From Dactylellina haptotyla (taxonomy: Eukaryota > Ascomycota > Orbiliomycetes > Orbiliales > Orbiliaceae), in the NCBI GenBank assembly GCA_031310005.1, contig CM062380.1, positions 3,534,001 to 3,598,000 of the forward strand: 64,000 nucleotides of DNA, in the 5' to 3' direction. The stretch's first letter is position 1. Each line of letters opens with the position of its first letter. The position numbers and the translations under genes were made by a program. Below are positions 35,201-47,500 of the stretch, piece after piece. The notes beneath the pieces are model-generated. The model worked only from the letters and a program-made list of their open reading frames with translations, was not told where the DNA came from and did no database searches.

Positions 35201-38200
35201 AGTTAGGACGCCGACGCAGCGCAAACAATTTTTCTCGTTCAGTTTTGTTGCGGGTTAACCGAAATCCGTCCACCGGGACAAAAGTATCCTGCATCCCGCG
35301 ATAGCTATCGATCGCAAATGATCAATCGAGAACGGTTTCCTCCAGCTGTCGGAGTTTGAAATGGCGGCTGGGGTCCCCACTTCTATCGAATGGTAGGACC
35401 CACCTATTTCCGAACTAGTGACGCCTGACCCGAATATCTGCAATCACATGTTTCTGTGGTATCTAGGCCTGGTGAAGCACCAACTGACTACACAACACCA
35501 GTTAGGGGTTTGCTTTGGTGGCGATCAAATCGAGACCGCTGAAATGGAGGGTGCGAAATTGTGCTACAGCACTCTCCGACCACAAATAGTTGGCTCTGAA
35601 CCAATCGTAGTTTCGAATCTCCTTACTCCCTCACCAAGATCCGCTTATTCTGTCGTAAGGTTAGTGGAACGGGGAAATTTACATTTTGAGATTTGAGCTG
35701 CGGAGCGGCACAAAATAGAGTAACTGGGAAAAGCGGAGCTCCCGCAGAAGATCTCATTGGCTCCTCCTGGGTTACGCGTAATATCTGCATGCAAAGTAAC
35801 GGTCTCATGAGGGGCACCTGGGAGATAGTGAAAGGCCCACCCAAAGCTGATGTCGATAAGCGTCGGCATCGAGGAGAACCAATAGATCTCCGCGGCTTTC
35901 GGTCAACACAAGGGACTTTGATATTTCACAAGCCACAGCAATTGCGATGAAAATAGTTGAAATGTTCATTTGCGTCTACCCGTTCTAGTTATCACTGTCT
36001 CTCCAGTTCAATGCCATTAGTCTTAGGAGTATCGAGGTGTGATCAATGCGGCACTACGCTGAGTCAAACACATTCACTTGACAAGACAGTCTACGCCAAG
36101 ACACCGCGAGACATGTATTCATGCTATTAGTTTAGCAGCACAAGTACAGAAGTCCAAGAGGACAATCGGTATCTCGACGCGGCGTGCATATTCGAAAACA
36201 GAATAAATGCCGGAAATAACAATTTAATTGTTTTTATGACAGCGAAAAATATCATTATCAAAAAAAAAAAAAAATCATCAAGTCTTATTTGGCTACAGCT
36301 AGCCGCGGCTGTGGGAAAATGTCCAGACTTCGTGCGACACGAGCTAGAACAATAGGAGGCGCATAACGTCCACTGTGGCGCCAGCAGCAGCGGGTTAGCG
36401 GATATACTCGGGCGAAGGATTGCCATCATCGGGTCACCGAAGTGGTGTGATATCGTTGGGAGCCTATGGAATTTACCGCAATAAGGAGTGAAAGGCGACG
36501 TAATCAAGCCACAGGGGTGTGAGTCGTCGATGTAAAGAGCCGCGAGATAATCAGGATTTTCTCCATCTAACCGAGAGCAACCGTGGAGTCGGGATGGGTG
36601 GTCGCAATAATTGCAAGAAGGTTGGCCGAAATAGGGTTGGGCCGACATACGACAAAAAAAAGAAGGGTTCGATCGTACGATGCTCCGACATATCCGAATA
36701 CGACCAAATAGCTAGTACCGGTTTATCGAAAAAAACGTTTACCTGCCTAACGTTAACATCTCCGGTGGGAAACTACTATGGATATTTTATTTTTCTTATT
36801 TTACCTTTATTTTATTTTTTTCCATTTTTGCTTCAGTGGTACCCCCTTCGACGAGTTTGAATTTTCGCACGTGGAAATAAAACCTGCCCATTCCGGTAGA
36901 CGCAGAGCTCTTTGCAATGGGTTTTCGCTCATACACCCTATAAATCTTGGCGTTAATAATACACGAATCATTAATTCAGGGTCCTTGCCATCGTACGAAC
37001 CGAGAAATGCTTCGTCGACGGTTTTTTCGAGTTCAGCAGACGAAAGCTCTCATGGGACGATTAGGCAGCAGGTTCTCCAGCTCTGGTGAACTCGTGAGCC
37101 GATAAACCGGTTTTCTAAGAACACAAAAACGTTGGCCCGTGGAGATATTTTTTAGCTAGAGTCTGAAATATTGGCCAAAGCACCTCTGCAGGTAAAACAG
37201 CAGTATATCGGGTCGTTTAGCAAGGTTTCACCTAGATTCCTATGATATCTTGTATGTCGCCATCTTGTGGCTTTAACGGAGAACTCTAAAAGAGAGTTCG
37301 TGAGCTCGGAGTGAGGCAATAAGCAAGCAATTAAGGGTGGTGAACTCTCTTTGCCAAAGTGAGGCTCATAGTGGGTCCGATCAGGGGCCGCTTAAACCCT
37401 TTTCTGCGGCACCACACCACGGCCACACAAAAGTTTCCCAAAGTTAAGTTTTGTGTGGGTGTTGTGTGGGGACGAAGTCTGGGAGACATTGATTGAGGCA
37501 ACACCTCTTTTCGTCTCGCATGAGATGTGTGTTCAGCTGGCCATGGACACAAAGACTCTACAATAAATGACGCAAGGAAACCATCGAAACGGACTAGTTG
37601 AATCCAGAACCACGTTGCCTCTCCTTGTGATATTGGTGGCATCGGCCGGGGAATTTCTCGTAGGACTCTTTCGAAGCCTTACCGGTTGTGAGTTGGGACT
37701 TTTTTGGTTTTTTTCAATGGCCGGAAATGGTGTCTCGACGTGAAATTCCTTCCATAAGCAGAACCCTACGAACGGGGCTTAACACCCACCGACGGGAGAT
37801 GTGATGGGATAACTTTTTCACAAATTTCAGTCAACCATCCATCTTGGGGGGGCCGATAAAAACTGTTCTCCGAGGGCACTCTAGAACTAGTCCGGAAAGT
37901 ACGCAAAAAGTCAAAGATCCCTACTTGTGGTATGGTTTCTTCGAAATTAACCCTTGTGGAATCCAAGCTTCGGAATTCCTGTGGAGCCTGCCTTTGCCAA
38001 TCGACATCACATCCAAGGAACCGCTCCTTTGAACGTTCGAGCAAATCCGTCCCACCATCCAATCTAACACCAGATCAACCCAAGGGTGTGGTTCCGCTAC
38101 TAGGTGGTTTAGATCTATTGGTTGATGCGTACAAGACGGGCAACAGATGTCTCTGGTCCCATCTTTACGGATTTGCTTTTTTGGTTCACTCTATCCCCCA

Positions 38201-38325
38201 TTCTTGACTGGTGGATACGACAATTCCCTATTAGTTATCGAATGTAATCCGTGCAACGGTTTAGCCTTCGATGTCCTGAATCTAGCTTTCCGATGTGCCT
38301 TGTCTTGAAATCCTTCGACTCAACT
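32205..38325. other. Gene-free DNA upstream of the MedA homologue
   Basis: About 6 kb with no supported gene. The frames at 34477-35022 share one reading phase and contain a short Cys-bearing stretch (CPVGGCD) but match nothing I know and are not continuous. Frames near 35418-35950 and 37331-38062 are likewise unassigned. Base composition is ordinary, not the AT-rich state expected after heavy repeat-induced mutation. Confidence 0.4.
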
Positions 38326-38332
38326 TATAAAC
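38326..38332 (+). promoter_or_regulatory. TATAAAC box at the left edge of the pyrimidine-rich zone
   Basis: TATAAAC is followed by a C/T-rich run (38340-38380), a typical fungal core-promoter pattern. No coding frame begins nearby. It may serve a non-coding transcript or a distant first exon of the MedA homologue 4.1 kb downstream (inference). Confidence 0.3.
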
Positions 38333-41300
38333 CCCCCATGCGCGCCCACATCCACCGTCTCTCTTTCTCCATCATCGTCAGAAATAGTAGAACGTCAGTG
38401 CTTGACTCCGGTTTATCCTAAGTCATCATCGACGGGTTTGATTCACAATTTAAAGTAAGTCAAACGATCCCAGCTTTTCGAGAGTTCAAGACGGCCACCG
38501 TGTTTTCTCTCGAAGTGCGTGTTTCTAGCCATATCCTACCGTTTTCTTACCCTTTTTTTTCACCTCCTAATTGGAGGATTAATTCCGAGAGCATGGCCTT
38601 CTCACATAATTCCGACGTTTATAAGCCCCTCTAATCCCCCCGTTTAATTATTTTAAAAGATTTGCGACCCAGTTATTTCTGTCTTACTAAATCGTGACTG
38701 GCTCCACCTGGTATTAGGTGATCGTTTAGTTATAGCTCCACACATTTTTATCTAGCAAAAAAATCAGAAAACCAAAAAATACAACGCAGTCATCTCGTTA
38801 TCATCGGACCACCAACACAGCATTACTAAGTATACATTTTGCGCATGCATACACTGTTCAGCTCAGCAGCATATTAGCAACCAACCCAGACCGTAAAAGA
38901 GCACCCATTACAGCATCACAGCCTCAAATTTGTCAACTTCTTGCATTTGCTCCGTAACGCAGATACTAGCACTTTCGGCTCGAACTCGCCTCCGCCGCCA
39001 TCGCCTTCAGAACTTCAAACTCACTATCTGCATAGTTTCGCTTGATTAGGTGAGGTACAGCAGATACCATTCCGCAACACGCGTAGCCGTCCGCACCATC
39101 TCAATAGCTTCGTCGCAGAGTTGCACCGCCATCGTTAGAAGCTTCTTTTCAAACGGTCGGACCAGCACATTTCAGCTGTTCCTGCAGACATCTGTGGCTT
39201 TAGCAGCGCCCTCCGCGTCTAAAAGGTAAGAACACCATTTTCTTAATAGCTTCATTTAAGTTTCACTATCGTTTTATGCTTTAAATTTCCCTTTTTGGCA
39301 TCGTCTCGTCTTTGGTTGCTCTCTATGGCATCGTGGGAAAATCTGAGGGAAAGCCACTTGCAGAAATGCCGCCCACAAATATTGCTTTTTGGGATTGAAG
39401 CACACTAGCGGCGAGGCTGTGCACGCTAGCGCTGCACCGCATCGTCATACTTTTGTTGGCGTCAATGACAGTCGCGGGGCGGCCGCACTCGGATGGGTCC
39501 GGGGAGTTCTCCCTTGCAAGAGACCCTGTCCCCCGGAAGCATCTCCAGTGGCGTTCGTGGCCCAGGAGTTTGGGTACCTGAAGTACACTGCAGAAAAAGC
39601 AATCTTCTTCCCCAGTGCACCCCGTGCCGCCAAAAAAATAGCGGCCCAGAGTGCGTCCGCCGCCCTTCGCCCCAAAAGTGTGCAGCACCCTCACTCGGGA
39701 CTAGCTCTACTCAAAGTATTATATATACATTGCGGGTGGCCCGTCGTTGAATACTTTCTGTCTCGCTCTGCAGCAGTCTACTTAAACATTATTCAATCCT
39801 CGCCTTCGATCTTTATTCTTTTTTTCCAGAACAATATTATAAAAGCATTCGATACCCAGTTGACGCAACTTACGAACACCTTCATCTTTGTCTCTTCCTT
39901 CTCAACCATTTGTCTTTGAGATTCCATCGTCACACTTCTTCCCTTCCGAGACTTTTCACACCCAACACATTTCTCACACATCTGGTTCTTTCGTCGGGTT
40001 CATCGAGCCTTTACTTAACGATTCAGCTTTAGGGCCTGGATAGTATTCCCGTCCGAAGCTTCATCAATGGCTTACACGGTTGGTTCCCGCCTCCCTTCCA
40101 AGATTGCGCAATATCCCATTGGTTTTGTTTTCTTTGGTTGTTTTTTTTTGCTTTGAGCACTGTTCTTTTTTGTTGTTTTGCCTTAAAAGTGGATTATGGT
40201 GCTTGAGAAAGTGCCATAGTTCCCTTAGACTATTGGGGCCCACATGTCAACGTTACTTGCGCATCGCGCGATGGCGTGTTGGGACTACTGCTTTTTCGCT
40301 GCATTCTGTACCTTTCCTTTTCCGCAAGACAGAAGGTGAGAGAAAGAGTGAGAGAAACGAGCTTCGAAGCCTCAAAGCTGGCTTTGCTTTGCAACTCTAA
40401 GCTAGGGGCTGAAGCTTGCGTTTCCACCTTTTTTCCTTTTGGCCCTAATTTCCCTTTCATGGGCGGGCAACTCATGGCGAGTTTCTTCCCACCTGATTTC
40501 GGTGGATTTGGGTCCCTGGTCAGCCCTTGTTCAATCACCGGGGACTAGCCATGACACACCCATGCCCACACCCCTTTCGCATGGGCAGGGAAGCAAAAGA
40601 AAAATACAGAAGAAAAAATAAAGAAAAATAAAAAATAGAGAATACAGAAGAATGGCAGCCTGGTGTGTGTAGTAGAGGCGTGCGTCTCTCGCTATTTTGA
40701 GGAAGATTCCTCCCCTCTTTGCACCCTCTTCCCTGTCTCCCCTTCGTCATTTACAAGTTGCAGACTTTTTTTTATTTTTTCCTACTTTTTCTTCCTGCTA
40801 GCCCTTTCTCCCAAGAAAAATAAAAAATACGATAGCAAAAGCAACGTCGCTTGCTTTTTTTACGTTTTCTTTTCTTTTTACTTGGTTGGGGAGACTTTTG
40901 CAATTTGAGGACTCGGCTCGGAGTCCATTTACTCCAAGGTCTCTTCCGACAATAATGTTCCCTTCTTAAAAATCTCCTTTGATCACCTACTTCCCAGAGC
41001 ACATATTTTTTCAAGACTCGGGACGGATCTCTGGAGATGTAAAGAAGGGAATAATCATTTACATTATTATCCTTATTGTCACAACGGAAAACAAGAAGGA
41101 CCAACATCTGGAAAGAAGGTACACTACATTACTATTACTACAAGAAGCAGTTTTCCTACAAATTTCCTTTCCCATCGAGCCCCCTCCCCTTCCATAGCCG
41201 TACCCAACACCCGCCTCGCCTCTTCAAAATTACAAAGCTGGACAATTATAGCTACGTTCCAGGTTCGCCGCCTGTGAGAGTTGAAGCAGAAACACCAGGT

Positions 41301-42446
41301 TTTTTCTTTCACAACATGTGAGCTCTCACGGACTGGGCCGGATGATTTCGACAGAACGGAGCAGCGCAAGCGAAGATCCACGGGAGAAGCAACAAAGCGC
41401 CTCTCTTGTCTGTCTCTCTTGCTTCATGGCAATTCCGGGCGGGCAGAGCAGAAGACGAAGGAAAACCGACCTGACGCAGAATGATTTCCTGCGGTCTCAT
41501 TCAGCGCGGTCCGGTCCTGTTCTGTCTCTTCTTTATTTTTAATATTTTATACCCGCAGATCCTGAGTGTTCCTGCCCGTTTCCTGGGCTCAAGCCAGTTG
41601 ACCGCGGGGATAATTCTGCTAGTTGTTTCTGCAGGTGTTTTACAGGCATGCCGGAGCTTTGTCACAGCCCTTTTCCCTTCGCTACAGTTCATTTCTGCCG
41701 GGTGCAGAACGAACCACGTCCCTTTGCATACATAGCATATGACACTCCCACTCGCACTCCCACTCGCACTTGCTTGCACTTGCCTGCACACTCCCACCGC
41801 CGCCGTCATTCATTCACCAGCGTGTGAGTGAGCTATAACTATAACTACCTAGCTATAGGACGGAGGCGGCTTTCGCTGTGCTTTCTTTTTCCTTCGCATT
41901 GCTCTGCTTGATATTAATATCTTCCGATTTCGTCTCATGTTGAAATCTTGTCACTCCTTCCCCCCTCCGCTGTTTGTTAAATATCTTTAACATCATCATC
42001 ACCACCACCAACATCGCTTTTGTTGCCTGCCCTCGCCGCCGGTGTTGTTGTTGTTGACTCGGCTTGAACCTCGCCTCAACACACTCGCGCACTCGACCTC
42101 ATCGTCGCTATAATTATACCCACACCCACCTCTCCATCTACACCACCACACCTCGAGCCTCCTTTGCCTCCTCTTGTCTGTTTCCTTTTCTCGGCTCTTG
42201 CATCGTTCTCGTTCTAGCGGCGTTCTTCTTCTTCATTCTGTTTTCTGCTTTCGGGATATTTTAAATCATTATCAACAAGATACACAGAGTACCCTGGATT
42301 ACTCTTGCTGACATCAATTCTGACAGTTCTCTCGGGCTGGGATTCCCACTCCTCCTCCATTCGACTATCAGCACGCAGACTCTAGTCTTACCTTCGACTT
42401 CCCACAGTTTGACAAGGGCGGTCCGTATACTCAAGCCATCAGCAAC
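38333..42446 (+). promoter_or_regulatory. Long pyrimidine-rich upstream region of the MedA homologue
   Basis: The plus strand is markedly C/T-rich over much of this 4.1-kb stretch, with possible donors at 38456 (AAAGTAAGTC) and 39225 (AAAGGTAAGA), a second TATA-like site near 39719, and a C/T-rich repeat of CTCCCACTCGCA type at 41748-41800. Open frames on both strands are explained by the composition. A long, possibly spliced 5' leader would fit a developmental regulator, but only transcripts can show it. The final 507 nt (41940-42446) contain no ATG. Confidence 0.35.
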
Positions 42447-44515
42447 ATGGCAGCCTCTTACAATAACAGGAGGTCACCTCTACAATGTAAGCCTCATCCA
42501 GCTTTTTTTTTTTTTTTTTTTCCAAACTCTCCGAGGGGCTCCTCCAAGATATACTTTTCTCTCTTCCCCTTGTCTTGTCCTCAGCCCTGTGACAAATCCG
42601 ACTTGCCACAAAGTGACATCGGATCCTTTCCTGGTATCGTGACCAATATACTAACGTGTGGGCCATTCTGCCTCGTCTAGACAACACTCAACTCCCGCAG
42701 ATAACCGGGCCAACCTCGTCGTATCCTTCTTACCAAGCGGATACTCCATCGACATACCAGACCCCACAGCAGACCACTCCCTCGACTTTTGAACCAGGTC
42801 AATTCCAGCAGTCTGCTCAGGTCTCCGCCTTCCCTCGTGTCACAGCATGCTCTCCAGCCCAGGGTCCATCTGGCACCGACTTCACCATCGCCGTGACAGC
42901 CTCCAACGACTTGACTTTGGACAAGACCCGAACTTATAGAGCCATGTTTGGCTCCAAGAGATGCTCGGTCACCATCCAGAAGGCCGCCGCTGTTGACGGC
43001 TTCATGTCCTTCAACCTCACAACCAAAGTCCCACCGAGCTCCACCACCGGATGGTACGGCGAGAAGGTTCCAGTCTACTTCAACGTTGAGGACGAACACG
43101 GCATGGAGTTGAACACCGAGGAAATCACCGAATTCATCTACACCGATGTTTCGCCACCGCAGTCTTATGAGTCATCTCCGGCTCCAGATGGATCTAGCCG
43201 AAAGCGACGTCTCTCCAACGGAGCCAAGGATATCGCCAGCGACATCTACAAGATCGTCAAGAGACAGCCCATCCAGCCAAACATCCGACCAAAGGAAGAA
43301 GACTACGCCATCTACTCCTACCCATCGGTCAGCGGATCTTCCTTTCCATCCTACACTCAGACCACCATGTACGGTGACGCCACCCGGGCTGGACCAAACA
43401 CCTGGAACGTTCCAAACACATCCGACCACGTCGGCAACCCAACTTTGGTCAGAACTTCTACTCTCCAACAGTCGCATGGCTCCTTCAACCCATACCAGCT
43501 CCCACAGAAGGCCAACCTCGCTCTTCAAGGTGATCTTAACTCGATGGCCGAGAACTGGACCGCTGAGGAATGGCAAAACAAGAGACGACTAGTTCAGTTC
43601 CGTCGCACTCAGCGAGGCAACACAGTCGAAGCCAGCTTTGCTCCAGTCAGCCCAAGCGAACGCCAAGCTAACAGCATTTGCATCAGTTGCATCTGGTGGC
43701 AAGAGCGTGGAGAAACATTCGTCACTAGTGTCGATTGTATCTACCTCCTGGAAGCCCTCGTCGGTGTTAGATTCACCGTCGAAGAGAAGAACAGGATTCG
43801 ACGAAATCTCGAAGGGTTCCACCCCTTGACCGTTTCCAAGGCTAAGCAGGACAGCGAGAGCTTCTTCAAGCTCATCATGTCTTTCCCCAACCCAAAGCCG
43901 AGAAACATCGAGAAAGATGTCAAGGTCTTTCCATGGAAGATTCTCACTTTGGCCCTCAAGAAGATTATCGGCAAATACGTAAGCATCCCTCAGAGTTACA
44001 TCCCGTACCCTATAAATAGTCTAGCTAACACGAACTCGGAATAGTCTGCAAGCTACTCTTCGACAGCTTCCGTGATGAGCCCACCAATGGGCTCTTCTGG
44101 CCCAATGATCGCGAATGCGTCTCCTCGTTCGGACTCGACTTCGCCATCTGTCCCACAACGCGCCACTGCCAGCGTCTCTCCTCCAGCAGCTGCACACGCC
44201 TACCCACAACAGATCGAACGTCCTGCAGTCACTCACATGCAACCTGGTATGGCATTGCCAGCGACCACCTGGGCCCAGCTTCCTCACCTCCAAGCACCAG
44301 CCATCTCGACTTCCCAACATGTTCCAAGGACATCATGGGATGGAATGGGTCGCCAGGCAATCGAAATCCCACCAGTCTACCCAGAGAACATGCAGGCTGT
44401 TCCTCAGCCAGCTATGCACAACATGGGCTACCAACAAAGACTACCAAACCCATATCAAGGCAATGTTGACCAGAGCCAACAGCTAGCTCGTCACAACACA
44501 TACTCGATGTCGTAA
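42447..44515 (+). CDS. medA: Medusa-type developmental regulator (MedA/Ren1/Acr1 homologue)
   Basis: Three exons (42447-42486, 42681-43978, 44045-44515) with introns of 194 and 66 bp give 602 residues. Exon 1 encodes only MAASYNNRRSPLQ plus one base. Residues 64-173 form an IPT/TIG-like beta domain (PRVTACSPAQGPSGTDFTI, MFGSKRCSV). A basic patch near 185-195 (SRKRRLSNG) may be a nuclear signal. The most characteristic part is about 300-446 (WTAEEWQNKRRLVQF, ICISCIWWQERGETFVTSVD, RFTVEEKNRIRRNLEGF, FPNPKPRNIEKDVKVFPW, ALKKIIGKY), which I recall as the conserved block of Aspergillus MedA and its relatives. The last 155 residues are Pro/Gln/Ser-rich. MedA proteins control conidiophore development and adhesion; the mechanism is thought to be transcriptional. 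Intron 1 holds a 19-T run at 42503-42521. The gene stands alone between two large gene-free regions. Confidence 0.82.
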
Positions 44516-47500
44516 CCCAAAAAAATAAAAAATAAACCAAAAGCCAAAAATAGGGGAAGTAGTTTTGCATTGTAATCAGCATCTTTTTTCTTTCTTTTCG
44601 TTTCAGATTGGGTTATGAATTGTTACGATACCTATGATGTGTTCCTCCTTTCTGTTTTAATCATCTTTCTTTTGGCTTTTGCGGGTTTGCTTTTTTTGAA
44701 CTGGCAGCACATTGTATTTCTGAAGTACTCATCAGTCTTTTCTTGGGTTTTTGTTTGAGGGATTCCTTACTCGGAGGATAGTTTACATCATACACTGCAT
44801 AGGGGAGTTTTTATTTTTATTTTATTTCTTTCTTTTCTTTGTTAGTATTAAATTGGCTCCTGAAATACCTAAGCATCGGGCCTTGTTTCTTAATTTTCGC
44901 TTCTTTTACAAACATGGGTTTTCCTTTCTTTTACACTGGAGATCGGCTGTACTGTTTTCTTAAGTTATATTTTTCTTATTCACGGGCTTTTCTCTCTTAT
45001 ACTGTGTTGTATATCTTATCCTTTGCATATCACTGCCATCGCATCACTTGTGAATCCAGCAGGCGATTTTTTACCAATCTTGGCAAATAATTCATACGAG
45101 GAAGCGATTCCTCAGATATATACATACATTCCATGCCCAATCTTGTTTCTTTTGTGTACTCGCTTCTTTTCTTTTTTCATATCTTTGGGAGGACCTCTGC
45201 TCGCTGCTTCTTCGCTTTACTTGCCGTTTTGTTTCCGCTCTACATTTAGAATAAGGACATTCCTCATGGATATCGGCGCTCAAAAAAAACAATTTGACTC
45301 TCATCACTTTTTGAACTCGGCTGCTCTTGACTCGCTGTAAATCCTTCCCATTTTTGAAGTGATCACTTAAAGGGTCCCCGGAGAATAGGTTTTATTTCCT
45401 TTTTTCCCTTTTCTGGGCATCAAAGTAAACCTTTTGACTTTCGTGTGATCTCTCTTTGTCAACAAATTCAATGTGTGCGGGTTGGGCTGGCTGGGTACCA
45501 CCTGGGATCATTCTAGTTGTTGGACCAACTTTTCCGAACTCGTGAACTCGGGCACTCGGTACACTTTGCAACTCCCCTCCCAAGAATGTGCACTGTCATC
45601 GCGTCAAAAATGTAATGGATTACCAATGAAAGGAGCCGAATCATACGAACCCCACCAGCATAGGCGTATCTTCTTTAGTATCGACCAACTATGAACATCC
45701 TGTGTAGGATAGGATGATCGCTGTTGTTCCCCTCCACTACTTCGAAGTCGAAATGACGAAAAGGATAGCCCGGTACCTGGAAGCACACCTCTCACCTCTT
45801 TTTTTTTTGCTGGCGGTGCTAACAAGCCTAACTCTCGTTTCATGAATGTGACCGCTTTTGGTAAGGCGGGTTTACTACCCTTCTGGGGTTGGGAATTAAT
45901 TTCAATCCAATTCGATACGATAGCCTTTGCTGCGCAAAGAAAGAAAAAATTCCTTGAGGGGTGGGAGTTTTTGTTTTTGGATCTTGTCCCGGTCGGTAAC
46001 TCCGGATGGTATTTGGGAGTATCAGATGATGCTACTTGCTTACTCACTAGTTGTTATACTGGGCGTTGGGAGGAGCAGAAAAGAGAAATTGATGGCCCAT
46101 GTATCCTGGTATCACGAAAGGGACCAGAGGAACAAACCCACCGGACCCATGGGATGATGGTTTCGTCTCTGGGGTGGCAGTGACAGGACAGAGCAGGTCA
46201 GTGCATTTTTTTACTTTCCTAGTGCGAACTATCCTCCTCTCGGTTGGCAAAATATGTCATTTTTCGTTAACTCTGGATAGATAATGCGAGATGCAGGGCT
46301 ACTTTAGCTAGTACGGTGGATCGCTCTGAATTGCTCGAGGTGACCTCGAGAGATTCAAACATTCCGTCTGATCTGAGGCTCGAGCACCGCGACAGCGTCG
46401 GCTCCACAAACCCCTCGAAAAAAAACAAAAACAAAAACATATATATACATACTTATATATATCAAATATAATATGAAATCTACAGCGAAGGGGAGAGCGA
46501 GAGCAAACGCCCTGGCCACATTTCATAATCCTTCAACATTATGCTGTTCTGTACGTTTTGAACATGTTCAAGCCTCATTGTTTGAAAAGACAAGGGTGTT
46601 CGGTGTAGTAAGCCGATCTATTGGCTTTTCACTTCGGGTATCATCGAATTCGGGCCTTCAGATGCGATAGCTATGGCTGGCTGGATGATGCATGGCTTTT
46701 CATGCGCTCGTTAGTGGTGGTTGTACTTTTACTGGGGTTTTTATTTGGTTTTCTGGTTTACTGATTACAGTGTTTTGTCCTTCAAGGTCCACTCGAAGTG
46801 TCCTTCAACGGTCGGAGGGTGTGCGCCCAATCACGGAACAAGAGAATACCAGGTTGAGATACGATCCTTTTTGCCTTCATGTTTTTGCTTCTCTCAACAT
46901 TCAAGAGGTCCTCCTCCCTCACAACAAAAGACATGGCTACAGATGTAGAGCGAGAGACATCTTTCATGGCTGCCACGAGGTGTGTTAAAGTTTACGGGGG
47001 AAGCAGGATAGGAAGAGTTACCTGAGAGTTTAGCGTCGGATACTTTTTTACTTTTTGGTGCGTTTCTGATTCTGCAAGGTCGAGATAGTTACACTGATGT
47101 TGGGCCTGGTCCTGGGTGGTTCGAAGTGTATGCCAGCCTTGGGGGTGTCGGTCGGTCGGTGGCTGATCCCATCGTTGTGAAGTGGCAAGGGCCAGCTGAA
47201 GGGATCGGATGGTAGGGTATACTCGAGCTGGGATAATATCTGCGAGGAAGGAACAGGAACCAGTTACCAGGGGATGGTCTCCCTCGAAAATGCACCTGTT
47301 AATCGAGGGACCGACCTCTTAACGATGGTGATATAGCTTTAGTCTGTCGACGCTAAGGCTCGGTACTAGGGAATCAGAAAAATAATAAAAGTTTGCGAAC
47401 CAGCGCAGATGGAAGGGTATCAATCCTTGAACGACCAGCCAAGGATTTTTCTTTTGGTCTGCTTGAGCGCACACTCGAAAGGAGGGCCTAACTTAGCGGC

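Noticed and set aside
39323-39919. Overlapping frames of 123 (-) and 176 (+) codons
   Set aside because: Mutually overlapping on both strands, no motif, and inside the pyrimidine-rich upstream zone where stops are rare.
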